Under the pieces are notes generated by a model, which had not been told where the DNA came from, made no database searches, and saw only the letters and a list, made by a program, of their open reading frames with translations. This document shows positions 11,447-24,695 of a stretch of 64,000 nucleotides of DNA, piece after piece; position 1 is the stretch's first letter, and the number at the start of each line of letters is the position of its first letter. Source of the DNA: Sipunculus nudus. Its lineage: Eukaryota > Annelida > Sipuncula > Golfingiida > Sipunculidae. Location: positions 23,307,979 through 23,371,978 of the forward strand of contig CM049321.1 in NCBI GenBank assembly GCA_026874595.1, written 5' to 3'. A program made the translations under genes and the position numbers.

Positions 11447-11790
11447 TATGGAGGTAACCGCCTCTTTTTATGCTCTCTTATCTAATTCTTAGTTTAAGTA
11501 AATCCGTCTGCGGAGTTCCATTTTGGTTTGGAACTACGTCACAGGGCGGTAGCACTCCCTTCCTATCATATTTTTTTGTTGTATCTTGGTGTCACCCAGG
11601 CCCGGTGTCTACTGCACCTGCGGTTCTGGATGTGTAATCATCCCAATTCTTGGTCATATCACCGAGGAACCCCCAATGACGCATTCTTATGTGAATGATA
11701 CACGGCTGTGGTGTACAGCATTTTCATTAGGCCTGCAGAGCGCTCACCCTGGCTGGGGGCCGACCGACATTTTGAATATTCCGAAAATTA
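11447..11790 (-). mobile_element. SINE body, head missing (minus strand)
   Basis: Clearly related to 48672-49050: shared blocks include ATGGAGGTAACC, the GGAGTTC/AGAGTTC segment, CTTGGTGTCA/CCTGGTGTCA, CATCCCAATTCTTGGTCA-like, ACCGAGGAACCCCC and CACCCTGGCTGGGGGC. The 48.7-kb copy continues into a tRNA-like head on the minus strand. This copy stops before that head, so it is a 5'-truncated SINE in the same orientation. A 77-codon frame inside it is a by-product. Confidence 0.65.
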
Positions 11791-11984
11791 TATATACATT
11801 ATTGTATAGGACATTTTAAAATTTTAGAATATGTGTATGTCAAGCAGTTCTGTGAGACAGTACAGTGCGTGGAATTAGCTGTGAACTAAATTCAGTTGAG
11901 AAATTCTTTTGGTAAATATTCATAGGGAGTTCCATGATAAATCATCAGACTGTCGGCAAGCCATCACGACATCACAAAAGACTG

Positions 11985-12040
11985 GTGACCTCTGACCTCA
12001 TTTAATATGCATGGATTTTGGCGAGAATCAATCTTTAGAA
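11985..12040 (-). repeat. Single copy of the ATGCATATTTAATGAGGTCA repeat
   Basis: Reverse complement of the motif that recurs four times at 29.06-29.51 kb (CATGCATATTTAATGAGG followed by TCAGAGGTCACC). Only the core is shared here, so it is a dispersed repeat fragment. Confidence 0.5.
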
Positions 12041-12262
12041 AGATACTTTTTAAGATTTTCTTTTAATCTTTTAAATAACAAATGTATTACAATTAAGTAT
12101 CAGGTTTAAATGAACAAGGCTTTATGTTTCCTGTAAAGAGATCACTTCTAATCCAAGCTTATTTAAAGGCTTACATTTAAGAAATGGATCCAAAGTCTTT
12201 AATTCTTATTATTGATATATTTCATTTCCAAGAAAGATTATTAATCTGTGGATAGCGTGTAA

Positions 12263-12329
12263 GGGGGGGGGGGGGGGTGATTGCAATGACCATTCCCCTC
12301 TTGCTGAAATATACCCCCCCCCCCCCCCC
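12263..12329. repeat. G15 and C16 runs in inverted arrangement
   Basis: A pure G run (12263-12277) and a pure C run (12314-12329) are 36 bases apart and could pair as a GC-only stem; alternatively the G strand could form a quadruplex. The lengths are likely polymorphic. Confidence 0.8.
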
Positions 12330-14566
12330 ACCCACCAACCAGCTGTATTGACGTCCCTGCGGACTGATGAACGGTGCATATACCATATGTAATACGACCC
12401 GACTTAGAAAGTCGTATACATACTAGAATCAGATACATTAATGCGAAGACGTCCTGGAAGGCAAACCAAGTCTAAACAAGAAACACATAAACAGACAAAA
12501 TAGAAAACACACGCTTGATTTTGAGAACAAAATCAACAAAGCTTTGTCATGAAGAAGTGTAACCGATGTTATTATGTCGATTTTATTTTGAATCTGACAG
12601 TGCCTAATGGCGATATATTTTTAAGCTGCGGATCTTTTTAAACATATCCACAGTTGTATTCAAATTTGAAAGGTTTATATTGTCAATTCATGCAGGGTTG
12701 GTGTTTTTCCGTTTGACAACATGCACAAACATGAGACCCAGGCTGTCAGTCATCCGTTTGAAACGAGTTCTTAACTTCCAGATAGATGTGTTTTATACTG
12801 TGACAATATTAGCAGGATTTATTGAAACCATGTCATTCTGACAGAATAGCACATTAGTACCAGTCGATGAACTGGTTAATGAACGTCTGTAAGTTCACTT
12901 TTTTCAGGAACTCGGACTTGGACTCGAGTGTTCTGGACTCGTACATGGAGTAAAGGATTTGCGAAGGCAGGCCGAGTAAATCTTGGGTCCAGTTGGAAAA
13001 CTCTGTCGCTTAATGTTAACATAACCGAACTAATAACAGAGTATAACAATAAAACAATAAACTAAGCATTAGCTCGGCATTTTTGAACTGACTCTAATCT
13101 CATTCAGGTAAACCACATTCAAGTAAACTAACATTAAAATTTTCATTTTAATTTTCTATTAACATGGAGATTTGCATTTGACTCGAACCCTGACTTGGCT
13201 TCGAAATGATAGGATTCAAAGAGGGTGGACTTGGACTTTATATGTTTCAAATCTTTTTTTATGATCTATCTTTCCAGTTGACTATCTGATAAGATACGTC
13301 ACTACATGACCTCCTGCTGCAACAATCTTTATTATATATCTCTTGATATTTTTTTAGAGTTTTAATGACACCATCCAATCAGAAGCTGTCAACATCGGCT
13401 GTTTTTTATGTGACCAGTGAACTTGACCGCCATAGGTGGAATGATATGTTTTTCCTTATGGAAATGAAAGACTCATTTTAACACTTAAAATCACTTCCCC
13501 CAATTGTTAAGTAAATATAACAATGTTATATTTAAATCGTTAGTGCCCTAAAGAGTATGTTCAAAATATTAAATTTAACCAGTATTGTTGCCTGGCCGTG
13601 GAAAAATAATTTTGTGCAATTTTTACAAACGTAACCTACTTTCAGGAGTCGACTTACTTTTTTTCATCGAAACCTGAATTGAAGAATTGATAATGCAATA
13701 ACGAGAACCAATGGATCTACGGCTGATTTTATTATTTTCAATATTATCAGGTGAATATGATCACTATATACATGTACCATAGATCCGGGAAAAGCCCAAA
13801 TAGCGTTACAGTAACAAAAGGAACGTTTCTTTAAATTCATATCATTCAAGACTAATATGTATTCCCACGGGAACGTGACAATCAACGTGACAAATAAGCA
13901 TTTTTTCTTCAAATGTTACAATGCCATGTTGTAAACAGAGTCGCTTAATTTTGATTTGATTCTTTACCCAAAATATGTGTAAGGAGTCCAGAACGCAGGT
14001 TTCACAGGAAATTTACTTTATTCCCTTTCATGTGTTTTTGAATTGTCCAAATATCTATCAAGTTTCCCAGATTTACTGGATATGCTTCTATAATATATTT
14101 ATTGAATCGTCTAGAATGTCCAAAATCAAACATCAGTAAGTCAGGCGTTATATCACAGCTGTTAATAAATGTACTTTTCTCATATCATATCCATATCTAC
14201 CCAGTAGTCATGCTAATCATTATGAATAATTTCAAATTCTCATATATTATATAATATACACTAAATAAGTATATTTTAAATTTCTATACGTTTAAGGTCA
14301 AGATAAATAAAAAAATTACTTGTCTTTACTTGTCTTGTGCATTTTTATAAGATATATGAGATATCTAAGATAATTTCATAGAGTTATATCTACATATAGC
14401 TTATCTCGTGTTCAGGTCCAAATTCAAATATTTCTGGTACTGCATATACCCGCCACGCGTGAAATAAATGTAATATCTAGCATTTAAGATATTTTTATTC
14501 TTCTCTGTACTTCTGTTACTCTGAGAATAACATAATCCCCATAAAATTTAACATTTTCATAAGCAG
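12330..14566. other. Non-coding stretch upstream of the lectin gene
   Basis: No gene seen. At about 12905-13240 the GGACTCG vocabulary of the 4965-6060 region returns (TTGGACTCGAGTG, GGACTCGTACATGG, TTGACTCGAACC), so a related old repeat lies here. The remainder is AT-rich. The promoter and 5' exon of the downstream lectin gene should lie in or before this interval but could not be identified. Confidence 0.4.
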
Positions 14567-14884
14567 CATTAAGAACAGTGCAGCATGGAACACGCCTTAC
14601 TCAAAATAATGCATTTTCTCATTTAGTTAGTTCTTCGGCAAGGACGCGAGGGGCTCTGTTTAAAATAGAATACAGCATGCCGGGTGCAAAAAACATGAGG
14701 TTATGCGAGCCAGGTCGCGGGGGAGAAGTTAAAACGCGCACTTACCAGTGCCTCATAGAATGCAGCTCCAAACCACCCTGCCAAGGGGTAACCATAGACA
14801 CGGAAGGGACGTGCCTGGTGAAAAAGAAAGGAATACCGTCCACAGTCCCAGCTCTAGGTGTGATTAGGTACTGGTCATACAATA
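14567..14884 (+). CDS. PAN/apple-like exon of a C-type lectin gene
   Basis: First recognisable exon of a five-exon gene (with 16847, 17895, 20323 and 22398). It encodes about 106 residues with five cysteines in a PAN/apple-like pattern (RLCE, QCLIECSSKPPCQGV, GTCLVKK), preceded by FKIEYSMPGAKNM. Such modules bind proteins or sugars in secreted proteins. The acceptor is placed after TTTTCATAAGCAG; an alternative AG is at 14577-14578, and both leave phase 1. The donor is ATA followed by GTGAGT at 14885, also phase 1, so the exon is symmetric 1-1 and transferable by exon shuffling. The AGT/AGC codon split with the next exon gives Ser. No signal peptide is encoded here, so at least one upstream exon is missing from this model. 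Confidence 0.72.
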
Positions 14885-16846
<1,962 letters not shown>

Positions 16847-16912
16847 GCACTACACACGTGACCCCGACACAGGACAGCATGACAAGAACTCGACAAGACG
16901 GAAAGGAGTTTC
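16847..16912 (+). CDS. Linker exon of the C-type lectin gene
   Basis: A 66-base exon between TTTTAG and GTAAGT, phase 1 on both sides, encoding 22 residues rich in Thr, Arg and Asp (TTHVTPTQDSMTRTRQDGKE). It joins the PAN-like module to the lectin domain and looks like a flexible, possibly O-glycosylated stalk. Support comes from the strong donor, the acceptor and perfect phase agreement with the exons before and after; there is no homology to rely on. Confidence 0.62.
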
Positions 16913-17629
16913 GTAAGTTTACTTCGCAAACGTTACTCTGGGTAGTGTGGTCGTCATACAATCTAACTCATTTTACTACTAATACAGTGGCCGCAGTACA
17001 TTCTAACTCATTCTACTCAATCACTGCCGGCACAGATCGAATTTGCCGTAGACATTCTCTGGGGACCCGAGCCTGCCACCCAAACGTCGACTTCTAATTA
17101 ACTGAAGACGTTGAGGTGGCAGTATAAGCTATAGTCAGTATAGGATTCGGATCAATTCCCGGATCAAAACTCTGGTGGCTGTGTATGACAAATGCTTGTT
17201 ATGCTAGCTGTGTTTAAGTGGAATGATTAAGAATATAACGCGACCACTCTGAAAAATTGTACCATGCACAAAATACATTTGTACCATGCACAAAATACAT
17301 TTGTACAGGTACATATCAAAATTGTTTATATATATTTATTATATATATTATATATATTGGATATATCCACCTCAAAATGCTTTCTGTAATTGTAATCAGA
17401 ATAAATAAACTAACTTACTTCTCTTACTAATGTTAATGTGTAGATTTAATGTTGAGATTTACGATTACCAGCTCACATGTTTGTAAGACATGCATTATAC
17501 ACAGAACCCTCTGGTACAATTGCAATCGTATCAGATTGTCATTTGCATCTTGACACACGCATTAAATTTTCGCTCAAACAGAGCATCGTATGGAAGAAGC
17601 TATAGTATTTATGACCGTTACACACACAC

Positions 17630-17675
<46 letters not shown>

Positions 17676-17894
17676 TAAGGGGGAAATACATTATATGTCA
17701 AAGTATCGCTGCAAAATTTACTTGCAAAACCCTAATTTTACAAATCCATTCTCTTAAAAGAACACGGAAATAGATGACAGAACATGACGTAATAGTGTAG
17801 TAGGTTAATACATTCATCAAAACTCGGTATATTTCCCTAATTAAATAATAAACAGATTAACGCACATGATTACTTAAAATACCATTTCTTACAG

Positions 17895-17983
17895 GCTGTC
17901 CTGAAGAGTTTGAATATATGTTTATACGGGAATTGTCTCCGGGGGACCACCTGCTACCATCCTGCTACTACGTTCCTCCTGAG
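17895..17983 (+). CDS. C-type lectin domain exon 1
   Basis: Starts after TTTCTTACAG and ends before GTATTA. It encodes the beginning of a long-form C-type lectin fold: CPEEFEYMFIRELSPGDH, then SCYY, giving the first two cysteines that form the extra N-terminal disulphide. It enters in phase 1 (the C of the previous exon plus GC gives Arg) and leaves in phase 0. The aromatic pair after the second cysteine is usual for the family. Confidence 0.8.
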
Positions 17984-20322
17984 GTATTATTATGAAACTT
18001 CCATATTGGGTGCCGATATTAACTAAATATCGGTATATCACGACACGGTGATTGTTTTTGGTCGTAGAAATATTGGTTCTGTTACAAATTTGGATATCTA
18101 AATGGTTTGTGATTACTGCCAGGCTTAACGTTAAGGCCACGATGGTGTGTTTTTTACGTTTAGTATAGGAAATAAAAGTAAGCCTGATATACCATAGATC
18201 AAATGTCCGTACCTGGAAATTTACCTTCCGCTCGATCATTTATTGGTAAACGAGAAATATGTCCATACAACAAAAAAGAAAGAAGTGCCGAACATGGTTT
18301 AAAGAATCAATCAATAATTAATATTCTCTTCTCACATGTCATCAAAACTGCAGGAATATCAAGTGTCGAGTTAATAGTACTATTGTTTAAGAACGGCAGC
18401 TTTGCGATATGGTACATATCGCTTTGACTGTACACACCACCTACACCTCTGTTAAATTCCAAACAACAGTCCATGCGTATACATGGTACATAAATTTTGA
18501 TTTTAACTGTTTCTTGGACTACTACCAACAACAATTACGTACTTTACTAAGTACATTAGTTAGTAATAATGCCATATTTCGTGCTTGAAATAAAATGATT
18601 TGCATCAACTTTCATTGTGTCATTACATTTAAATGATCAAGAATTGTTAATGATAATAATATTATTAACTTATACACGTAATATAAAAAACACCCTTTTC
18701 CTATAATTTTAAACAATGAAAATATCGCAACATGTATCACAATACCCTATCACATATCATATCACAGTATATTGCATTACAAATGCTGTAGGTGATACCC
18801 AGCCCTGTCCCATACAGTAACATACTGTAATTACCTTTATGTTCGCGTGGGTTTCCAATTCTCGATTTTCGCGAATGGGAAACTATCGCGAAAATAAAAC
18901 CTACGTGAATTTAAGGACTCATTGTCACAGACATGTCGAAATGCAAACGACTGATATATAAATAAAGAATACCCGTTATTCACAGATTTTTCAAATAATC
19001 AACCACAATCAACCAATCAATTCCACTCGTTCGTCCCTTCTCCTATCCAGTTGTAACGATTTTAGACACCAGTTGTTCCATAAAATGAATTAATGTGATA
19101 ATGGATTAGGCTAATAGGTTATTTTGTTTGGCAAGATCGAGAAAAACGGAACATTCGCAAAACAATAAAAAATGAGAAATTGCGAAATGTAACAGAATTA
19201 AAAAGAAAAAATATTCAAAGATTACTGAAAGAACAGGGTAATTTTCGGGACCACTTACAGAGAGCGCTAGAACACATTTCATTGCCAGGCTTGAGACTGT
19301 ATTTTTCTAATGCAGGCTGCATTGTTCCAAATGCACACTTCTTAGTACCATGAAACATACAATTAATTTCCATCATTCCCATTTGGAAAGACGTCAGTTG
19401 GTTTCATTTCGTTTCCGGCGTCACCACTCTCACTTTTGATTATGTCTCGAGGATACATAGGACTTAGCTCTCAGGTTATTCAAAAGCATTGCAAGGTATC
19501 TAGTATTCAGGAATATCATATATATATATATACTCTGGTTGGCTTCTCATTCGCGGGGGTTCTATTTTCGCGATCTCATAATGCATAAAACTACACGCAG
19601 AGTATAACCAATTTTATGTGAATATATTGTATCAAATGTTATGTACACAAAATCTTATTAACAAATATATTGCAAATTGGAAAGACAATTGGAAAGTTAT
19701 ATCATTTAAAATATCAATCTTCGAACATGCATCATCTAGTTTTATTCATAATATCAGCCTTTTACAATTGAACTTTGTATTCGACGATGTGACCTATTAT
19801 TCACGACGGTTTTATTTAAGCGATAATTTTCAGTCACGAATATCGCGAATTTTGAAATCCTCTCGAACATAAAGGCAACCAGTAATAAGAAATAAATTGC
19901 ACCACTTAAATTAAAACAAAATATTTTATGTTTAATATTTTGCTTCTTTTTCTCGCTTTTTTATTTTAACCTTACATGTTTGATTTATTAAGAAACAATT
20001 TTCTAATATTTGTAACAATTTCAAATTTTTGTCCAGCTTTTTAATATTTTTCTAAAAGTATGTCATAACATATTAAGTTATATTTCATAACAATTGGTTA
20101 ATTTCTATTAAAAAAACAGTGATGCTTTAAGTTTTCTTTATAAAAGCCTTTATTCATCTTTTATTATATGTTATTAAATTTTAATCGATTTTTATTCTTT
20201 TTGGTTATCAAAATCTCACTTTTTTAACATTTGTATGAAGTCTGTCTATTACTCTGTTTATACTCCAGTCCATTGATACAGTAGAATAATAAACAATATT
20301 CAACATAACCTCCCTATTCCAG
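17984..20322 (+). other. Lectin gene intron with TTCGCGAA-type repeat
   Basis: Holds a dispersed repeat marked by TTTTCGCGAA and TCGCGAAAAT words at 18840-18915, related words at 19125-19200 and 19545-19575, and degenerate ones at 19780-19865. An (AT)n tract lies at 19520-19535. No exon was recognised. Confidence 0.5.
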
Positions 20323-20452
20323 CAAGACGGCATGAATCAGACAAATGCTGAGGAGTTATGTGGAGAGAAGAACGGATATCTACTGACAATTGAGACAGAG
20401 GCAGAACAAATTCATATAGCGACACTTTTACAAAATCACACTAAGATGACTG
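20323..20452 (+). CDS. C-type lectin domain exon 2
   Basis: Flanked by CTATTCCAG and GTGAGT. It encodes the helical half of the lectin fold: MNQTNAEELCGEKNGYLLTI (third cysteine, with the conserved G-x-L-xx-I strand) followed by ETEAEQIHIATLLQN, the family hallmark where the second helix begins. It enters in phase 0 and leaves in phase 1. An N-glycosylation sequon (NQT) and a second (NHT) are present. Confidence 0.88.
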
Positions 20453-22397
20453 GTGAGTGAGCTCCTATGTTACATATTTAACTACGGCGGAATCGGGATA
20501 AATAGCGGTGCGCACAAGGCAAAGATTTGTTATCAGACCAATGAGAGCTCGGTGTCGCATTCTGCATCCAGCTTCAAATTATAAATATGCGAGACCCGCT
20601 CTAGCTGGTCTTAGCACACATTGACACACGCTCTCGCTGGTGTGAATGATGACCCTATGCGAGAAACGTTGTTATCATTGGTCTGGATACTTTTTTTCTC
20701 TCTGCGCATTCTTGTGTTTAAACCCAAGGAATCTTGCTATACAAAGCAGCGGTTACATGAAATGAGTTCTGGAACGACTGCAGTTTATAACCGTTGAGTG
20801 AGGACAGTCCATTTAAGTACACTTGAATATCCTCAATCCTGCAAGCTGGAAAAAAATATTGTCTCAAGCGGTTGTTTATTTTTTTCACAGAAAGAAAAAT
20901 AAATATCGTCCACGGTCAATATATTTCTGGCCTCAGATTCTGTGGAACAGTTAGCATTTCGGTGTGGTCTAACTGTTCAATCATCTAAAGTTTCAAGCAG
21001 TAGCGGATCCAGGGGGAGGGATCCATACCCCCCCCCCCCCCCCGCTTTTTCAGCCGCCGCAAACGTTTTTCAGACCAATTCTTGCGGCAAGGACGACGAC
21101 TTTTTCTGACCTGGGGATATTTTGTCGGGTTTTGTCATTAGTCCTCCTGCGTTTGACTCCTCCTTTTCCTAATTCTTGGAACCGCCCATGTTAACAGATC
21201 ATCTTCCGATAAGGTCTCAGCCACACTGCGCAGAATCGGACTCACAAGAGTACGTCACTGCTTGTTAGGAATTGTACCTATAGACATCCCATGCCCATGA
21301 TGCACTGGGGTTCCAAATGAATAGGCGGCGTTAGTATAAAGAGGGCACTGAAACCCGTTGTAATAAGTCGCCTATGAATTATTGCTTCAAGACTAATTAT
21401 ATAAAAAATGAGTGTTTTCGTGATAAGGGCTTCAAGGTATGAATAATATTGTCTTAATTATGCGCTTATGAAAAGTAAACAGGTATTTCCCTGTAATGTA
21501 ACAAATTTTGATTGTGAAGTTGGACAGTTCAGTTAAGAAGTCTCGGCCAATTTATCATAAACTGATTGAGACAGCACTTGGCCCTGAAAAACAAATCTGT
21601 TACTATTATTAGATCAGCGGTCTATCACCGTGAGATTGACCAATCATATAAGGGCTGATAAACATACCCAGTTTCCGGTGCTTGTGACCTTTTATATACG
21701 GAATGTAAATAGTTTTGGGTACCATGAACCATTTACATTTGTTTGATTGGATTTCGACCCCATCGCGTACAAACTTGCTCAAACCTTATGATAAAGGCTG
21801 GGCGGCTTACTGAAGCAAGGTTACCTCGAGAACTTACCAGAGTACTAGGAATATAAGACATATTTTAAAGGCACATAATCATTTATAGTAATTTGTCCAT
21901 TATCACACGCCATAAGTTCATTTTGGCTGAATACAAGAGAGTCCTAGCGAAAACATATCGGTATATTTACTTTCAAGTTTCAATTCAAGTGTTAACACTT
22001 TGTTATGGTTCTATGTGTGAGTACGTGTGCTTGCTTACGTAACAAAACTGCGTAACCAGAGGTCCTATCTTGCGCATGCACCGGAACTCCAAAACAAGGA
22101 GAAGTTAAATGAAGGAAGAAACGCGGAAGAAATACTGCTGGGTGGAAGCTTGAAAAATCTTGATTTATGAAGTCGCACGGAACGGCCACCGAGGGCGTGC
22201 GCCATGTTTATAATTTGCCCAACTGATCGTGCCCGGCGCAAGCTTTTTTTCTGTTTGAGTTCAAGAATAAGCAGGTGGTTTTAGAACGAAGTTAGGAAGA
22301 AACCATGCTATTTAAGGTAGAAAACACTTTATTTCGTTTATATTTAATATACCTGGTATGTGAATGGATCCCTTTAACTATTCTGTTTATTTTACAG
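20453..22397 (+). other. Last mapped intron of the lectin gene
   Basis: Contains a low-complexity dispersed repeat at 21000-21190 (AGCGGATCCAGGGGGAGGG followed by a C17 run and GCTTTTTCAGCCGCCGC). No exon was recognised. Confidence 0.5.
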
Positions 22398-22639
22398 TGA
22401 AACTCATCTATATTTGGCTCTCTGCTTCGTGTGAACCCCAAACTAAAACGTGGTCCTGGGCGGCTACCGGGAAGAGAATGAACTACAGTAACTGGTATAT
22501 TGCAAATCCAATTTATGATCTACCAGACAAATACTGCGCTGTCATCAGTCCCTTTTGGCAGAACATGTGGATGAACTCAAAGTGTGTCTGGAAATACGGA
22601 GTTATTTGTGAGTCTTCTGCAATACCAATGACACATTAA
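22398..22639 (+). CDS. C-type lectin domain exon 3
   Basis: Begins after TTATTTTACAG and completes the fold: IYIWLSASCEP (the usual WIGL strand is here YIWL), TWSWAATGKRMNYSNW, DKYCAVI, WMNSKCVWKYGVICE. Together with the earlier exons this gives all canonical cysteines plus one extra (ASC). The calcium/sugar site looks lost: the EPN/QPD position reads NP followed by I, and the usual WND triplet is WMN-S. Calcium-dependent sugar binding is therefore doubtful. A strong donor (GTGAGT at 22608, phase 1, inside the last Cys codon) could lead to a further exon; otherwise the frame ends at TAA 22637-22639. Confidence 0.86.
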
Positions 22640-24610
22640 CATATGTGAATACGGATCTGGAGAAAAAAGTTTCGTTATATGCCCTGATCAAACCTGGAAT
22701 GTTCAGACAGAGAGGCCGCATTATTAGCGCCATCTATCCCAGATCAGTTGAACTGATCATTTCATTTTATTGTAGCTCAATCTATATTTTGATTTACGTA
22801 TTAAGTATGCACTACCTTGAGCTAGAGAAGACACATTCTCTGGCTCTTATCAAATGCGGAAATGTAAATATTATCACGAAGGCCTTTCTCTGCCTTTAAA
22901 TATTGCTTGGACAAAATCACTGGATTAGAAAGCTCAACTGAACAAATTCCATGTATATCAAATCTGTTTTCTGTATCGCTTTTTGCAAATGCACAAGAGA
23001 CAACAGACTCTCTTCAAGTTAACTGATATTCACTTTTGACCGTAGCCATGACAACCTGATATTCAGGCCTTTTTCAAATAAATTGATAGGGGCCTGCGAG
23101 TCATGATACAAACATACTAAAAACCCCATTCCAAGGGTCGGATCTGAATATTTGCTGTGTGGCAGTACTTGATATCAGCGGCTTATATGGTTATGTTTTA
23201 TTTGCAAAATAATGAATAAAAAATGTTATTACATAACATTTATGGTGGTTACCCTGGCGGCGAGAACCGAAGTTTGAAGCACTTTTGGCTACCGCAGTGT
23301 CCGCAGTCCAGCCGTCATGACGAACGAAGCTCTCCGAGGGGAGACAGTTTTTCCAAGTAAAACCAGCCTCTTAATTAATAAGAAAGTCATCCGTGCATGT
23401 AATTTTTATATTACTAATATTATTTTTCCAACTAATATGTTTTACATTGGGAAAATGACAGTACGAAAAAAAAATGAAAATGAAAGAAAAAGTATACTGT
23501 TAGAAATTGCATGCACATCTACTTATATTAGAACTGATTCAAATCCTATGGTTTATACTGCCACCTTAACTTCTTCAGTTAATAAATAAAAATAAAATTG
23601 ACGTTTGATTTGCAGGCTGCCGCTATTTTGAGTGCCGTTGCTTGTAACCTGTAATGGTTTCCTGTTACAAAAAAATGTGGCAAAACAATTTTCAGTTTTA
23701 AGAAATATTACTTAAATTACGTAAATATTCTGAAAGCTTAAAATATGGTCTGCAATGTGGTACAGGTCATTTATGAAATTTCCTATATTATAAATATGTA
23801 TGTATGTGTGTAAATATGTTATTAAATGTCCTGCAGACTCGAGTCTTAGTATTTTTAGATTAAAATCGTCACTGAAGAACTTTTCCATTAGATTTGGGAC
23901 ATCTGTTGACGACGAGTGAGATTACATGTTCGAGGCCGTTATAGGAGGACAGCAAAGGAGAACTAGAAATCTGCATTCTAATGAATGCAAGCCTCCGCAA
24001 TGTGTTTACATAAACTATTCGGCCCAAATTTTAGGTAAATTCGTGTACAAGTAACTTTACTTTTGTTAATATTCCTTGATGACGTTCCTGCATTAATTCA
24101 TGAATTCATGAAATTCAAAAATGTGCACACAGAGATCTATTGCGATTCGTCCTTGGCCCATTCTCGAAATATGCGGGAAATTTTATGAGATTCATGATTG
24201 CGTGAGTTACATTGTGAACAAACACACACAAACACAACCACACACGAACTGGGATGAACGCATAACCTCCTAGCGAAAGCAAAATACCAAAATTAAAGGT
24301 GAGATTCCAGTATGAGTATCACACCTGTTTCTTGTTTCACTAAAAGGAACCCCCAACGCTGGCTCACTAGACTCAAGCTCAGCAAGCGCCCATCCCATGC
24401 AGTGCGCATGCTCGTCGAAAAACATACAGGGCCAAACCCAAGAACCTCACGTTATAGCTGGTACATGTTATATAAACATATTGCTATGCCTTAAAATTGT
24501 TTTTGTGATTTCTTTGTAAATGTTTAATCCTTTTTGTGGCTTTCGTTCACAGCATTTTAATTTCGCTTAGCATAACACAAACAGGGTAGCCCTTTCTCGC
24601 CAACCTCTTC
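22640..24610. other. Region downstream of the lectin gene, nothing coding recognised
   Basis: AT-rich. AATAAA words occur near 23214 and 23590 and could serve as poly(A) signals, but none is tied to the gene. No known repeat was identified. Frames of 84-91 codons here lack any protein signature. Confidence 0.4.
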
Positions 24611-24616
24611 CTTTTT

Positions 24617-24695
24617 GGCTCAGCTGACTGAAAGTCATCTGAGCTATAGCGATCACTCTTCGTCCGTCGTCCGTCCGGCCGTCCGTCCGGCCGTG
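24617..24695 (+). repeat. Hairpin plus CGTCCGTCC head of a dispersed repeat family
   Basis: GGCTCAGCTGACTGAAAGTCATCTGAGCTAT-type head: two arms (GCTCAGCTGACT and AGTCATCTGAGC) pair with one mismatch. CGTCCGTCGTCCGTCCGG repeats follow. The same head opens the repeats at 52049 and 52771, so it marks one end of a mobile or formerly mobile family. Confidence 0.7.
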
